Position numbers and translations under genes: made by a program
Source: Ptychodera flava
Taxonomy: Eukaryota; Hemichordata; Enteropneusta; Ptychoderidae
Direction of reading: 5' to 3'
Assembly: GCF_041260155.1 (NCBI RefSeq)
Contig: NC_091936.1
Span: 37,230,866-37,294,865 of the forward strand
Length of the DNA: 64,000 nucleotides
Part shown: positions 26,338 through 38,643 of the stretch, piece by piece
Numbering within the stretch: the first letter of the stretch is position 1
How the letters are laid out: each line of letters starts with the position of its first letter
Notes under the pieces: model-generated
Told to the model about the DNA's origin: nothing
Database searches by the model: none
Seen by the model: only the letters and a program-made list of their open reading frames with translations

Positions 26338-26997
26338 ACGTACAGTCCTGCAACAATAGCAAACAAGTTTATTGCTGGGAAAGTGTTTTTCCCAAACTCG
26401 TATGTCCATGCAAGCAATGTCCTCTACGCTACACCCAGGTCGGTATTTCCAGATGTTGAGATATTGCTTAAAGTGGCAAGCAAGCTCTGCTACACCGGTG
26501 ATCAACTTATGCAAGAACTCATCCGTCAACGTGGTGCACAGGGACAAACGCTGGAAGCTTGAAGGATGTGTCTGCGTCAACAATCTGACAGCCTGAAGTT
26601 GACTTCAGCTGTAGCAAAAGGTTCGTCCGAACTAACTTCAGTTTGGCTGCAATACAAGCTAACAAGAATTTGACATATTCCCAAAGACTCAAAGACACCT
26701 GTTTTGCAGAAATATTATACAACAATCACACAATATCTGAAGCCGTACTCGTTATAAAAAGTGCGCACGTGATCACTTACGTTAGCTGTACTGACTGGTC
26801 ATTCAATAGTAGAAGCCCATTCATTAACGTATATTCAAAATACTCTGTAAATCAATTTTTTTCGACGCCATTTTATACAGGTATAGTCGTTGCTCATATG
26901 AGAATGTTGGATTGTTTGAAAAAACTCTAAGATTTACGAAGGAATGTACACGTATCTTCATAACCTTGTATGAAATTGAAATATTCGTTCTTCTTAC
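26338..26997. other. Unrecognised open stretch beside the tetranucleotide repeat
   Basis: Minus-strand frames of 60-70 residues (for example [20 protein letters not shown]) look peptide-like but overlap each other and match no family I know. Not called as a gene. Confidence 0.2.
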
Positions 26998-27019
26998 CAT
27001 AGACCCTCGAGGGTCTATG
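26998..27019. mobile_element. 22-bp perfect mini-palindrome
   Basis: CATAGACCCTC joined directly to its complement. Flanking 7-mers TTCTTAC and CTCTGAC agree at 5 of 7. Confidence 0.55.
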
Positions 27020-27649
27020 CTCTGACCGCGCACATGTGGTTGAATATATTCAACCCAATTTAACAGGGAAAAGGCAAATCCTCTTCGTCGCCAGGGAGCC
27101 ACGCCTCTTGACAACGGTACAATACTGGGATACCCTATGACAAGACCGCAGTCATTTCGCAAGAACCTCATGGTTATAGTGTTGACTTATTCTAATCTCT
27201 AGCACAGAGCACGAAACTTCCATTTGAAATTCGCTTCATATGTTAAGGTATCGAAGTACACTCGCAATGAGTGCTAGGGGACTATTAGCTCACCGGTAAT
27301 AAGGAATTCGAGACAGAGCGGCGACCAGTTGAAAGCTCTTATTATGTCGGCTGTGTCCGATGAAGACAAATAACAGGTAGCAAATCAATATAAGACAATG
27401 TTAATAAGAATGAAGACACTCCTGCCGGATCCAAGCAAACCTGAAAATATTGCTGGAGTTATCTCGATACTTTGCAAGATTGAAATTTATAAGGAATAAG
27501 GGATGTATGACCTTTTTATACAGCTGGCACTGAGACGAATGCTCATTCCAAAGTACACAGAAATGAGTGGCGTTTTTTTTCTGTCCTTGACCACAAAGAA
27601 ACTAAAGTGAAAGTTATTAAAATGTCAAGGTCAATAAGGCTCAAGTGAA

Positions 27650-27654
<5 letters not shown>

Positions 27655-27707
<53 letters not shown>

Positions 27708-27725
27708 AATATATATATATATATA

Positions 27726-27806
<81 letters not shown>

Positions 27807-27936
27807 GATGCTGGAGAATTGAATTTACAATGTCATCTATTTGACAATGTCATGTCAATTCTCCAGCATCCCTTATATATCTCGCTCTACTTTTGTATTG
27901 AGCACTTTGTATCGGACAAGTAGAACCGCATACTTC

Positions 27937-28016
<80 letters not shown>
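27655..28016. repeat. (AT)n - hairpin - (AT)n structure
   Basis: AT tracts at 27655-27802 and 27942-28016. Beside the first, at 27803-27876, AAGGGATGCTGGAGAATTGA and its complement form a hairpin with a loop of roughly 30 bases. Confidence 0.85.
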
Positions 28017-28019
<3 letters not shown>

Positions 28020-30517
28020 AGTCGGAATTTAATTCATAAAGTTCTTTTACTCATAGTGTCTCCCCGGCTATCCTCGAATACATCAATATATTTAATAAAT
28101 GGCAGTGTGGAAGGCAGTGAATCCACAACAGGAGTTCAACAAAACCAATCAATTCAATTTATTTTCATTGTATGTGTTCAGTTTGCATCACAATACCCAG
28201 AGCCACAACTCTGTCGACGTCCGAACTTCATTGAAATATCTTCCGACGGGTCACGTGGTCAGTTGCCCCGGGTCTAAAACTTACACGCTTTGGGTATAAA
28301 TTACATCAAGAAGAAACTTTAATACTCATGCGCACGGTTATCCATAGCCTTCACAAGCAAGAAATGTCCTCGGAGATCCGAGACGCATCTATTTCTAAGT
28401 ACTATGATATGTATCCGGTAAATTTGATCATAGATCCAGGGTCTATAATTTAATACTGAGAAAATGGCAATTAACAGATACATTACCGATGCGGTCGAAT
28501 CTTTAATACTACAGCTGCCTGCAGTGCAACCAAATATTAATAACATTTTCCTATAAATGTAAAATCCTAGGTAGCTCATTTTTTCCTTCTGCGAAATCCT
28601 ACATCCAGAAGGGCAAAAAGTAGCAGCTTATAGCAGCGTAGACAAGACGGGTAGAAGTAAAATTCAATTTACGAATCTTGAGGGCAAGAGATTATCGCAA
28701 TCTTTAAATTGGAAGTCCCAGTAATTCAATTTTTTTACCCGGCCCAAGCAATTTTCAGTGTAATACAGTTGCTCTTCCTTGAATATGCTTTTCTAAGGTC
28801 TTGGACAATTTAATGAAACGTGCACCGAGCAAGCATACAGCGAGTTGTTATGAGTTCTCAAAATGAGAGCAATTGAGTGTCCAATCCGACAGAAAACTAA
28901 GCCGCCGTCGTGTGCAAATTATAATTCTAGCACGTACTGAAATAGAATGACCCCATCAAAAGTTTGCGACCTAATTTCATAAAAATCACACGACTTTGAA
29001 AATTTAGTGGAATTTTCGGCGCTTTTACGATAGAGTCTTGCATCATTTATCATTACGGTGATAAATAAAAGTTGCTGTTTCTAATTGGGAACAGGCACAT
29101 ATTTTATTTACCGGTAAAACGTTATTTTTGTAAATGGTGGCAAGAAATCGCCGACACTGTCTTTCTATGACCGGAATGTTGTCATTTTGAGCAAATCATG
29201 ATTTATCTATAAATGTCAAATTTGTAAAAAAAATTATTTGCTACTTAAATATTCATTTTTGTCTGATAAATTGTTTCCTTTTAAGCACCAACAGTGTCAG
29301 ATTAACTCCTGTACACATTTTATTGATTCAATTATATAAGACTTCAAAAACCTAATACACAGCCTTTATCTCCATATAATTCTAGAATTCTACCCCTGAA
29401 ATATAACGGCCGTCCAAATACAAATGTTGTCAGCGGTAACGATTTAAGCGTCAAAATGATGAATAAATCAGTGTCCTATATGGTGTGAGAAGAGCAATTT
29501 TTACAAACGTACTGTATTTGACAAACGCCTTTGTTTTCGACAAATCATCGTTACACTGTAATATGTTCACAGCAACTGGTGCCATGCAATTCATATTAAT
29601 AAGGATTGCTCTCAAATTAATTTATGCTAAAAGCTATACCAGTGTTTGCGATGTCTTGGCTGTACTGATTTGATGAGTGACATATCTGTTTACCTGTACA
29701 TATGTGTTTTTTTCGAAAAATGCAAAATAAATCCAGTTTCTTCAGCACATTTAGTCTTAAGACCTCTCTTTGGTTACGGTTTACGCTGCGCTTCCACATG
29801 GAAGCAAATCTACCCCATTCATCCCCCCACCCCCCGATGCCACATACTTAACTAGTACTCTTCAACGACAAAATTCTCTATATGTCCAAATCTGGACAAC
29901 CAGACTTCCCGAGAAGTTAAAATACATGTACTGATAAATTGTCACATTACAAACCGACTTTTATGTTCAAGGTTTTATTATTATATTGAGTATCGGTGCA
30001 CCAGTTTGTATTGCAATATTGTCAACCTGTATACAGTGTCATTGCTGATATTTGAATTCAAACGATAGCAACAAAAATCGACCTGCACGATCCATGCGAG
30101 TCTCTCATAGTGACAGCTGCATGAGAGATAGGTTGCATATATACCAGCCTCGAGCATACCCCTTTACGGCGTAGTCAGCCTCTGCCTGCCAGATTTCCTT
30201 TATCGCCGGGATGGTTGGTTGTGACGTATCCAATACACATCGAGTATAAACCATTGACCTTTACAATAATTGATAGCCACATAGCGATGTTTAATATTAA
30301 AGGGGGTTGGACGGAAATTGCTGTGTAAGTCAGAGTAATATATCTTTATTTGTAATTGACTCGTGAGGGGAAAAACTACTCAGTTTGTTTATTAAAATGG
30401 GATTGAAATCCCGAATTAAATAGTTTAAGTACTACGCGGAATACGTTCAATGTTTCTACAAACAGCGGGAAAGATACAGAAAGAAAATTTCGCCGATAAC
30501 CATACGTGTATCGATGT
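28017..30517. other. Intergenic, no gene recognised
   Basis: AT-rich single-copy-looking sequence. No supportable gene or repeat boundary. Confidence 0.4.
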
Positions 30518-30525
30518 TGTCGGTG

Positions 30526-30649
30526 CACCGGCGCTCCTTAGCTGGGTATAGTCTGCTAAGTAGATCGATTTTCGGCTCGATTTATCGATCGATAAATCGA
30601 GCCGAAAATCGATCAACTTAGCAGACTACCCAGCTAAGGAGCGCCTGTG
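30526..30649. mobile_element. 124-bp palindromic element with exact 8-bp target duplication
   Basis: Starts CACCGGCGCTCCTTAGC and ends GCTAAGGAGCGCCTGTG. The arms are near-perfect complements meeting at ATCGATCGAT. Flanked by TGTCGGTG at 30518-30525 and 30650-30657. Same CA...TG ends as the 7-bp family, but the duplication is one base longer. Confidence 0.8.
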
Positions 30650-30657
30650 TGTCGGTG

Positions 30658-32029
30658 TCATGGGATTAAAGCGCTCAGGTAGACGACGGAACCTTCTCTG
30701 TACACAAATCTACATTCAGGTAGTAACTGGCATTAGCATGCTGAACAAACGGTCGCCGTGGCATCTTCCAAAATTGAAATTACATCAGACCCTTCTAATG
30801 TATTGAATGTTTCTTGGGTTTCACGTATTCGAGTTTTCCAGCCGAGCAGGGCTTGTACAGGACAAAACCTGGCATTACGGTCTCTGGGACTAATTCATTG
30901 TATCTTGCAGTTTGCAACGGCTGTAGTGTCCTCGACTCCTATCTTCCCTATTTCCGTCGAAGACCCATTTGCCGAGAGAATTTTGTTCAAATACTGACAG
31001 CCATAGGCAGAATGTATCTTCATGACGTAAACAGCAAATGGCGTTATGCGCGGGGAGTAGCGGGCTTGATGGATTTTGCCGGGAGTGTTTAATCGGATCT
31101 CAGTTTCCCAAATGTCAAAAGGTCATCAACTGTAACGCGAGATATAGAGTCATTGGCGATATTCATGAAAACGTGATAGTTTATTATATGAAATGACGCA
31201 AGAGGCTTTCTAGGGATATACGACGGGCTTTCCTATCTAGAAAGTGTACTGTGTACTAGCCCAGGTCACTATCTTTCAGTAAGGGATTGACCATTGGATG
31301 TTTGGAGGGGTGGTCAGGGCAGTGATGGCTCTTCACACAGTGTTTGCCTTGAAGAGATTTTTCCAATTCTTTGAATACACGATCCCAAGAACTGATAATC
31401 GATCCTTTGTAATTTTAAGCGATCCAATTGCCTTTCCGTCTGCTGTCACAACCCCTTTGATGATTAGTCGATCCAGGAGTGCAGATGTTTGAATATGACT
31501 GAGGTATTGAAATTTATCCACCATTGGCATAAGTAGACTATATCGGATGCTAGATCTCGGCCTGCTTAGAGCGATCCACCCTTGACTTTGAAGCCCACCT
31601 TTCGTATCTGAGATCTATCCCTCAACGGAAGGATAAATGTAGGACGCAAATTCCTCAAGTCTTTACGACGAGTCTGGTGACGCAATGGATTATCCTCTGA
31701 CGAGGTTTACAAAAGTCACAAGACGGACATTTTTGTCCCTTCACCCGGTTCATTCTATAAAAACAAGTTTAAATTAAAAATATTCCATATCGTGTATGTT
31801 ATTAAGTGCGAGTCAGCCTAACACTTTGCCTACAATATCGTGTTCACACAGGGCCCGTTGATATGTTTCTGAAACGTCTTAGGGCAAATACTGTCATAAA
31901 AATTACCTGTGAACGCTCCTTAGTGTTCCTGGAACGTTTCAGCTCTGAGACGGTGTTGCCGGTCAGACCTGAGCCGGTGGGGTTAAATTAAGTCTATATC
32001 CGCAACATGTCTGCATGGACAGAGCCGTG
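30658..32029. other. Intergenic, no gene recognised
   Basis: Short frames at 30814-31092 (+) and 31333-31530 (-) look vaguely protein-like (for example LLIKGVV-type runs are absent but ALLDRLIIKGVVTADGK is present on the minus strand). Neither has a recognisable domain or splice support. Confidence 0.3.
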
Positions 32030-32032
32030 TTA

Positions 32033-32800
32033 GGGAGCCGTCATTATTTACGGCCTGGGAATAGGAAATATGTGAAGGGGGTCACTCAAAAATTTAAAAC
32101 TTCAAGGGGGGTTGCTCAAACTGTTGAGAGGAAGAAGGGGGGGTTACTTGATTTTTAGTGCAAAATAAAAATGAAACCCCCTCACAAATAGCACCATTGC
32201 GCACATCAATTCTCAAAATTCTCGATGCTCTCCCCTTTGGAGTGTTCTAACAGTTTTACTCAGTAAAAAAAGCAAATTAAAAACACCGCTCAGATTGCAC
32301 CAGAATGCACCATTGCACACATCAATTTTCCAAACATGATAGGGGACACTCCCTCTTGACACTCCCCCGTCAGCGTCTCGCGTGTTTCCCCCCTGTACTT
32401 TCAAATTCTGCCCAGTCAGATATCCTTGTGAAAACCCTGTCATGGTTGATAACCATCCAAATTAAGCAATACTATATGGTTGGATACTGGTTATATTGTA
32501 TTTTGTTGTCAGTTAGAATTTCATTGTGTTGGTTTCACCTTTTTCAACCGTCATGAGATAACCGATGATAATCTACATCAGGATTTGAAAGGTCTTTACT
32601 ATTGCTGTATTTTTGTAAATTTTACAAATACATATATCGGTATTTAACTTTTCTAAGTGGTAGGGGGGAGTCAGTCAAATTTCTGAGTTAGAGATGAAGT
32701 TACTCAAATTCATCATGGTTGGCAGTGGGTTACTCGAGATTTTGGAGTTTCCGATGAATTCCTCAGACCCCCCCCCAGGCCGTAATTAATGACGGCTCCC
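32033..32800. mobile_element. PIF/Harbinger-like non-autonomous element, TTA target duplication
   Basis: Left end GGGAGCCGTCATTATTTACG, right end CGTAATTAATGACGGCTCCC, flanked by TTA at 32030-32032 and 32801-32803. A 3-bp TWA duplication and G-rich terminal repeats fit PIF/Harbinger. No transposase. The 1.4-kb tandem duplication starts inside it at about 32400, so a second right end occurs at 34286. Confidence 0.7.
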
Positions 32801-33890
32801 TTAGGAACGTCCTGAACGTCCTCATGCGACAGGTATTTGCAAGGTATAATAACAGCCAGCATTCAAATCACTTTCGTTATGGCAACAACACAGAGTACTG
32901 CATCTCAGATTACTTATGTCAGTCTGGTCAGACGAAAATATCCAACGAATGCTGTAGGGACAGTCCATGTATACAAAAATAGCTGAAAAGACTCCGCAAA
33001 ACGGGCTAGATAGGACAGCGAGCAGTGCTGGTACAAGAAAGTCATTCATGGCAACTGACGAAGTGGTATAGAGGGAGAATATCAATGCCTTTCTTCAAGG
33101 AACTGTCCCAAATCTATATGCTCGGCCATATACACCTTTTTAACTGAAAAGGTTGCATCAAAGGCGCAGGTCATTTATCAACTTTATCTAAGAAGCGAAT
33201 TGGCCAACTTCATAAAAAATTAAAAGGAAAGCAAAGGACTAACACCCTGTAAGTATTCAATGTCAACAATGACCAATGCGAGAACGAGGGATGGAGGACT
33301 GCCTGTTTAAACCGACTAAAACACAACACAGTCCCTCCACGACTTAACTTTTGTGTGTGTGGACATACGCAGACTTTTAATCAAACTATTGATCATCCGC
33401 GTTTGCAAATCACAAATGGTGTTTCTGAAACGTTTCCAGTTTTTACCTGTAGTGTGAACACGGCGTAACAGCGACAAGTCCAATATATAAGCATAGACAG
33501 TAGATATGTCCATGATAAAAGCTATGGAGTTGCCTGCATCATAGTATCTATTGTCTATAGACACATAAACAACTGCTATATGACTAATATGTGGACACCG
33601 CTAGCGAATTAAGATCGTAGTGCTTCCACTAGACCTTAGATGGAAGGACTGTGACTGGACATAGTGGAGCATCTTCTTTTTACTGCAGTGTTTTCCTCTA
33701 TCTTCTCTATTCACCAAGAGTGTCCAAAAGATTGGTAAATGAGCAGGTGTTCACCACAGGGGGAAGGAAAAAGTCCCCTGGGGTGGGGAGGGAGGGTTTT
33801 TTGGTGCAACGGTTTACCTTATTGATTTTATTAATTTTGACTGTGATATTTCAAATAAAGAGTTCAACTCCAAATCGTCTGACTGCTTTC
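32400..33890. repeat. Tandem duplication, unit 1 (1491 bp)
   Basis: Begins TTCAAATTCTGCCCAGTCAG and ends AATAAAGAGTTCAACTCC plus about 20 bases. Followed immediately by unit 2, with only scattered differences. Contains the right part of the Harbinger-like element and the 327-bp CACAG element. Confidence 0.9.
33327..33653. mobile_element. 327-bp TIR element, CACAGTCCCTCCA ends (unit 1)
   Basis: Starts CACAGTCCCTCCA and ends TGGAAGGACTGTG, the terminus seen in the mini-palindromes. No matching flanking duplication here. Copied in unit 2. Confidence 0.6.
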
Positions 33891-35322
33891 TTCAAATTCT
33901 GCCCAGTCAGATATCCTTGTGAAAACCCTGTCATGGTTGATAACCATCCAAATTAAGCAATACTATATGGTTGGATACTGGTTATATTGTATTTTGTTGT
34001 CACTTAGAATTCATTGTGTTGGTTTCATTTTTTTCAACCGTCGTGAGATAACCGATGATAATCTACATCAGGATTTGAAAGGTCTTTACTATTGCTGTAT
34101 TTTTGTAAGTTTTACAAATACTTGCATCGGTATTTAACTTTTCTAAGTGAGAGGGGGGAGTCAGTCAAATTTCTGAGTCAGAGAGGAAGTTACTCAAATT
34201 CATCATGGTTGGCAGTGGGTTACTCGAGATTTCGGAGTTTCCGATGAATTCCTCAGACCCCCCAGGCCGTAAATAATGACGGCTCCCTTAGGAACGTCCT
34301 GAACGTCCTAACGCGACAGGTATTTGCAAGGTATAACAAATAACAGGCAGCATTCAAATCACTTTCGTTATGGCAACAACACAGAGTACTGCATCTCAGA
34401 TTACTTATGTCAGTCTGGTCAGACGAAAATATCCAACGAATGCTGTAGGGACAGTCCATATCTACAAAAATAGCTGAAAAGACTCCGCAAAACGGGCTAG
34501 ACAGGACAGCCGAGCAGTGCTGGTACAAGAAAGTCATTCATGGCAACTGACGAAGTGGTAGAGGGAGAATATCAATGCCTTTCTTCAAGGAACTGTCCCA
34601 AATCTATATGCTCGGCCATCTAAGAAGCGAATTGGCCAACTTTATAAAACTTTAAAAGGAAAACAAAGGATTAAGACCCTGTAAGTATTCAATATCAACA
34701 ATGACCAATGCGAGAACGAGGGATGGAGGACTGCCTGTTTAAACCGACTGAAACACAACACAGTCCCTCCACGACTTAACTTTTGTGTGTGTGGACATAC
34801 GCAGACTTTTAATCCAACTATAAATCATCCGCGTTTGCAAATCACAAATGGTTTTTCTGAAACGTTTCCAGTTGTTACCTGTAGTGTGAACACGGCGTAA
34901 CAGCGACAAGTCCAATATATAAGCATAGACAGTAGATATGTCCATGATAAAAGCTATGGAGTTCCCTACATCATAGTATCTATTGTCTATGCCTACATAA
35001 ACAACTGCTATATGACTAATCTGTGGACACCGCTAGCGAATTAAGACGGTAGTGCTTCCACTAGACCTTAGATGGAAGGACTGTGACTGGACATAGTGGA
35101 GCATCTTCTTTTTACTGCAGTGTTTTCCTCTATCTTCTCTATTCACCAAGAGTGTCCAAAAGATTGGTAAATGAGCAGGTGTTCACCACAGGGGGAAGGA
35201 AAAAGTCCCCTGGGGTGGGGAGGGAGGGTTTTTTGGTGCAACGGTTTACCTTATTGATTTTATTAATTTTGACTGTGATATTTCAAATAAAGAGTTCAAC
35301 TCCAAACCATCTGACTGCTTTC
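33891..35322. repeat. Tandem duplication, unit 2 (1432 bp)
   Basis: Head-to-tail copy of 32400-33890, lacking about 57 bases that unit 1 has near 33130-33187. A third fragment of the tail (TATTTCAAATAAAGATTTCG) follows at about 35335-35400. Confidence 0.9.
34759..35085. mobile_element. 327-bp TIR element, CACAGTCCCTCCA ends (unit 2)
   Basis: Duplicated copy of 33327-33653, with the same length and termini. Confidence 0.6.
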
Positions 35323-35385
35323 GTTATTATTACAAGTAAAATTATTAACTTTGACTGTGGTATTTCAAATAAAGATTTCGACTCC

Positions 35386-35706
35386 ACACCGTCTGAGTGC
35401 TTTATATATTACCGACAAGTCCTTATCTCCTCTCCAACTTGTGTATACACCACTATAATTGCTCCGAAAACATTGCCAACTTGCTAATCCGCTGTCCGTA
35501 TCAGCGGATTAATTGATTAAGTCAACACCACAGCCATCACTCACGTAGTGTGTGACGGCTGTGGTGTTGACTTAATCAATTAATCCGCTGATACGGACAG
35601 CGGATTAGCAAGTTGGCAATGTTTGCGGAGCAATTATAGTGGTGTATACACAAGTTGGAGGGGAGATAAGGACTTGTAGGTAATATATAAAGCAGTCAGA
35701 CGGTGT
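35386..35706. mobile_element. 321-bp foldback element
   Basis: Arms of about 155 bp starting ACACCGTCTGAGTGC and ending GCAGTCAGACGGTGT, centred near 35546. It interrupts the left inverted arm described next: the right arm at 38.5 kb reads across the same point without it. Confidence 0.8.
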
Positions 35707-35709
35707 TTA

Positions 35710-35972
35710 GTTGAACCACAGGCGACCCAATAGGTTCTGAGTTTTTCACACTGTTTTCTCTATCATTTTCTCTTCTTCATGCTCTGAATGATCGGAATAA
35801 ATAAAATAAATGGTTTATATAACCTAACCTAGCCTCTGTGACTCTTTATTTATTTTACACTCCATTACAAGGACGTATATCTCTCATACACACATGCTGT
35901 AATTAATTAGTCAACACAACTAATTATGTTAATCCGTGGACTTATCAGAGGTTGGTCAACATCGGAAAGATA
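35710..35972 (+). repeat. Inverted-arm repeat, left copy
   Basis: About 260 bp from GTTGAACCACAGGCGACCC to GGTTGGTCAACATCG. Its reverse complement is at 38253-38528. Confidence 0.85.
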
Positions 35973-36646
35973 GTGATGTTAATGAAAAAGGGGAAGGTAT
36001 GAAGATCTTGGGAAACATGTCCCGAGGACGTCCGTAAACCTAGTGACGCTTATATATCATGATATGCGCAAACAAACACTGCTCATTATTCAAAAATAAA
36101 CGGGAAGTTAGATTGAAAGGAACGCTGGAAACGCGCATGCTTTTCGTTGCCAAGCGCCAAATTCTAACATAACTAATTCTGGTCCTGCTCCATGTAACAA
36201 ATGCCACCCAGAAAGTATCGACCGACCAAGCAGAAAAAGATCACCGGAGTGGCCGTTTCATGAGTTTTTCAACAAAATTATATAGATGTATGTTTCACGT
36301 CGTCGTTTTCTGGGAGTGTATATACCAAGTATAATTTACAAACCGCGTCGTGATTCAAGGCACAATGGTGACACATTAGCAACAGCACGCACTGGAGAAT
36401 TTTTGCCAGCACTGTGAATTTTTTAAACCAGTCACCTTCATTTCTCTGCACTCGCAAGTCCATGTCTACCGGTACGTAACATCGTTATTTTCTGTCTCAA
36501 AGTACGTACCAGCAACAGGCCTTTGACGTCAAAGTCGGTTGTTTTCTGGTATACGGTAGCAACCAAGTTCATGAATGACTCTACGGCGTCAAAGAGTTAA
36601 TCTCTCCGGTTACTTTTTTCGCCTAATAAAAGAGAGTCGGTCGCTA

Positions 36647-36671
36647 CATGGAGCTAGTTTCTAGCTCCATG
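36647..36671. mobile_element. 25-bp mini-palindrome with exact 7-bp target duplication
   Basis: CATGGAGCTAG, TTT, then the complement. Flanked by GTCGCTA at 36640-36646 and 36672-36678. Confidence 0.75.
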
Positions 36672-36793
36672 GTCGCTACTAGTCTAAGTAATTCATCGAT
36701 TTTCAATCGCGCCTTATGCTGTTTATAGTGCACAAAATTCCCGAAAGAAGCGGCGCACGGGCTATAAAACTTCGTTTGTACTGTTAGGCTAGC

Positions 36794-36817
36794 CACAGTC
36801 CCTCTAGAGGGACTGTG
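36794..36817. mobile_element. 24-bp perfect mini-palindrome with exact 7-bp target duplication
   Basis: CACAGTCCCTCT joined to its complement. Flanked by GGCTAGC at 36787-36793 and 36818-36824. The tip matches the 327-bp elements at 33 and 35 kb. Confidence 0.8.
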
Positions 36818-37847
36818 GGCTAGCTTTGGGTCCATAGCTGTGGTGTTTTCGGACGGGATTTCTGCCTTTTACGGCTGGTTTTGACTTTAACGTCACCACC
36901 ACAGCCATGGGAACGTCCATGTTCTGCCCGACAGCACGCTTGTCGCAACTTTGTTTGTCGATATTTCGAAAATTTTCCACCCAAATTAAATATTGCCAAC
37001 ACTCATCGACAACATGGTTATTAGGGGCCTACCACTACCAGAAATCCGCTCAAAAATCACCAAACTATCGCCGTTTTCCAGCTTTTTCCGACATGACTAC
37101 TCGCAGACCGTTCTTTTTCTGGCGTACAAGCGATTGACGAGGCTCAGTGCAGCCCGTCACTAAAGTCACGTCAGCGGTGACCTCGCAACATCGAAACACA
37201 AACTGACATCACCGATGATGTCGGCCACTACGTTAAGAAGCCTGTGAGAATTTTTAGCAGCACTGTGAATTTTTTAAACCAGTCACCGTCATTTCTATTC
37301 ACTCGCTATTATCTCCATGTCTGCCGGTAACATATCGTTATGGAGAAGTTTAGTTACACGTAATTACATTCCATCATCAGCTGATCAGTGATAACCATAC
37401 GTCGCGTACGTGTAGAACATACGTTCGGAACGGCAAACAACACCTCTACACATACAAAATGTGGTACAATTACGTGTAGTATTTTTTAGATATTCTTGAT
37501 TATTTCCGCGAATTTAGACAGGAAACCTTGTAAACTATCATGGAAAACATCTTTGATATCATAATATTTCGTAGAGTTTGCACCAGCGTAAGAAGTACTT
37601 GCTATATGATTTCCTTACATGGACGAAATGTTGTTGTCTCATTCCACTTGTTATCTGACGCCGCCCCAAAGAGTTCTCCAAACCATATAAAAAACTGTAT
37701 CAAAGAAAATCGGCTGATTTAATTCGAGGATACGAGCTAGAATATTCCTCATATAAAAATTAATGTTTCTTAAAACCATGTTAAAACTTAAACGAATTTC
37801 CAATGTTTGTGAGAAAAAATACAGCAAAATTATTATTACGGGCAGAC

Positions 37848-37873
37848 CACCGTCCCTCCACCCACGGACGGTG
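37848..37873. mobile_element. 26-bp mini-palindrome with exact 7-bp target duplication
   Basis: Starts CACCGTCCCTCCA and ends ACGGACGGTG. Flanked by GGCAGAC at 37841-37847 and 37874-37880. Confidence 0.8.
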
Positions 37874-38252
37874 GGCAGACAAAACCTTAGCAACACCCCC
37901 CGATTGAGAGAACCACGTACACGAACTTTGACCCTATTCAAAATCAACTTGTCCCTGGGAAATATGTTTACAAGTTTGCCCACATATAAACAACGTAAAG
38001 GTCAAAGGTTTCAACTTCCGACTTCCTGCTTTACGGACGTCCTCATGCCATGACTGCAGGCAAGGCACTGGCAGGGTTTGCACTGTTCGCGACCATTTAA
38101 ACGTTTGAAATTAGAGTAGCTGACTCTCCTCGGCCATCGAAATACATTGGCTGCAGTAGATTGTGGATAAATGGTCATGACTGGCCGCAATTTGGTAATT
38201 TCTGGACACATTTCAGGAGAGCTTCTTACCTTCCCGTTTTAGTAACCATTCC

Positions 38253-38643
38253 TATCTTTCGCGATGTTGACCAACCCGTAAAATCCCTGATAAGTCCACG
38301 GATTAACATAATTAGTTGTGTTGACTAATTAATTACAGCATGTGTGTATGAGAGATATACGTCCTTGTAATGGAGTGTAAAATAAATAAAGAGTCACAGA
38401 GGCTAGGTTAGGTTATATAAACCATTTATTTTATTTATTCCGATCATTCAGAGCATGAAGAAAGAAGAGAAAATGAAGAGAAAACAGTGTGAAAAACTCA
38501 GAACCTATTGGGTCGCCTGTGGTTGAACTCTTTCTTTTAAATACCACAGTCAAAATTAATAAAATCAATAAGGTAAACCGTTGCACCAAAAAATCTCCCT
38601 ACCCACCCCAGGGGACTTTTTTCTTCCCCCTGTGTGTTCACCA
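38253..38643 (-). repeat. Inverted-arm repeat, right copy plus reversed tail of the duplication unit
   Basis: 38253-38528 is the reverse complement of 35710-35972; 38529-38643 continues as the reverse complement of the tail of units 1 and 2 (TTGAACTC, then CAGGGGACTTTTT). It ends abruptly near TGTTCACC. Confidence 0.8.

Larger units (their letters stand above)
35973..38252. other. 2.3-kb core between the inverted arms
   Basis: No transposase or other gene recognised. Contains a direct repeat of about 90 bp (36391-36475 and 37249-37340, core CACTGTGAATTTTTTAAACC) and three mini-palindromes with exact 7-bp duplications at 36647, 36794 and 37848. Confidence 0.6.

Noticed and set aside
26008-26583. 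191-residue minus frame with Ser-Ile-His repeats
   Set aside because: The repeat comes from the GAAT/GGAT microsatellite. The non-repeat N-terminal part has no recognisable domain and competes with other open frames.
30758-31092. Two overlapping plus frames, one with FPAEQGLYRTKPGITVSGTN
   Set aside because: Peptide-like in places but without homology I recognise, promoter or splice support.
33327-33653. Target duplication around the 327-bp CACAG element
   Set aside because: Flanks AACACAA and ACTGGAC do not match, so insertion cannot be shown by duplication here; only the tips link it to the family.
33316-34945. Open minus frames kept in both duplication units (MDISTVYAYILDLSLLRR...)
   Set aside because: They are shared because the units are recent copies; no domain, and they overlap a TIR element.
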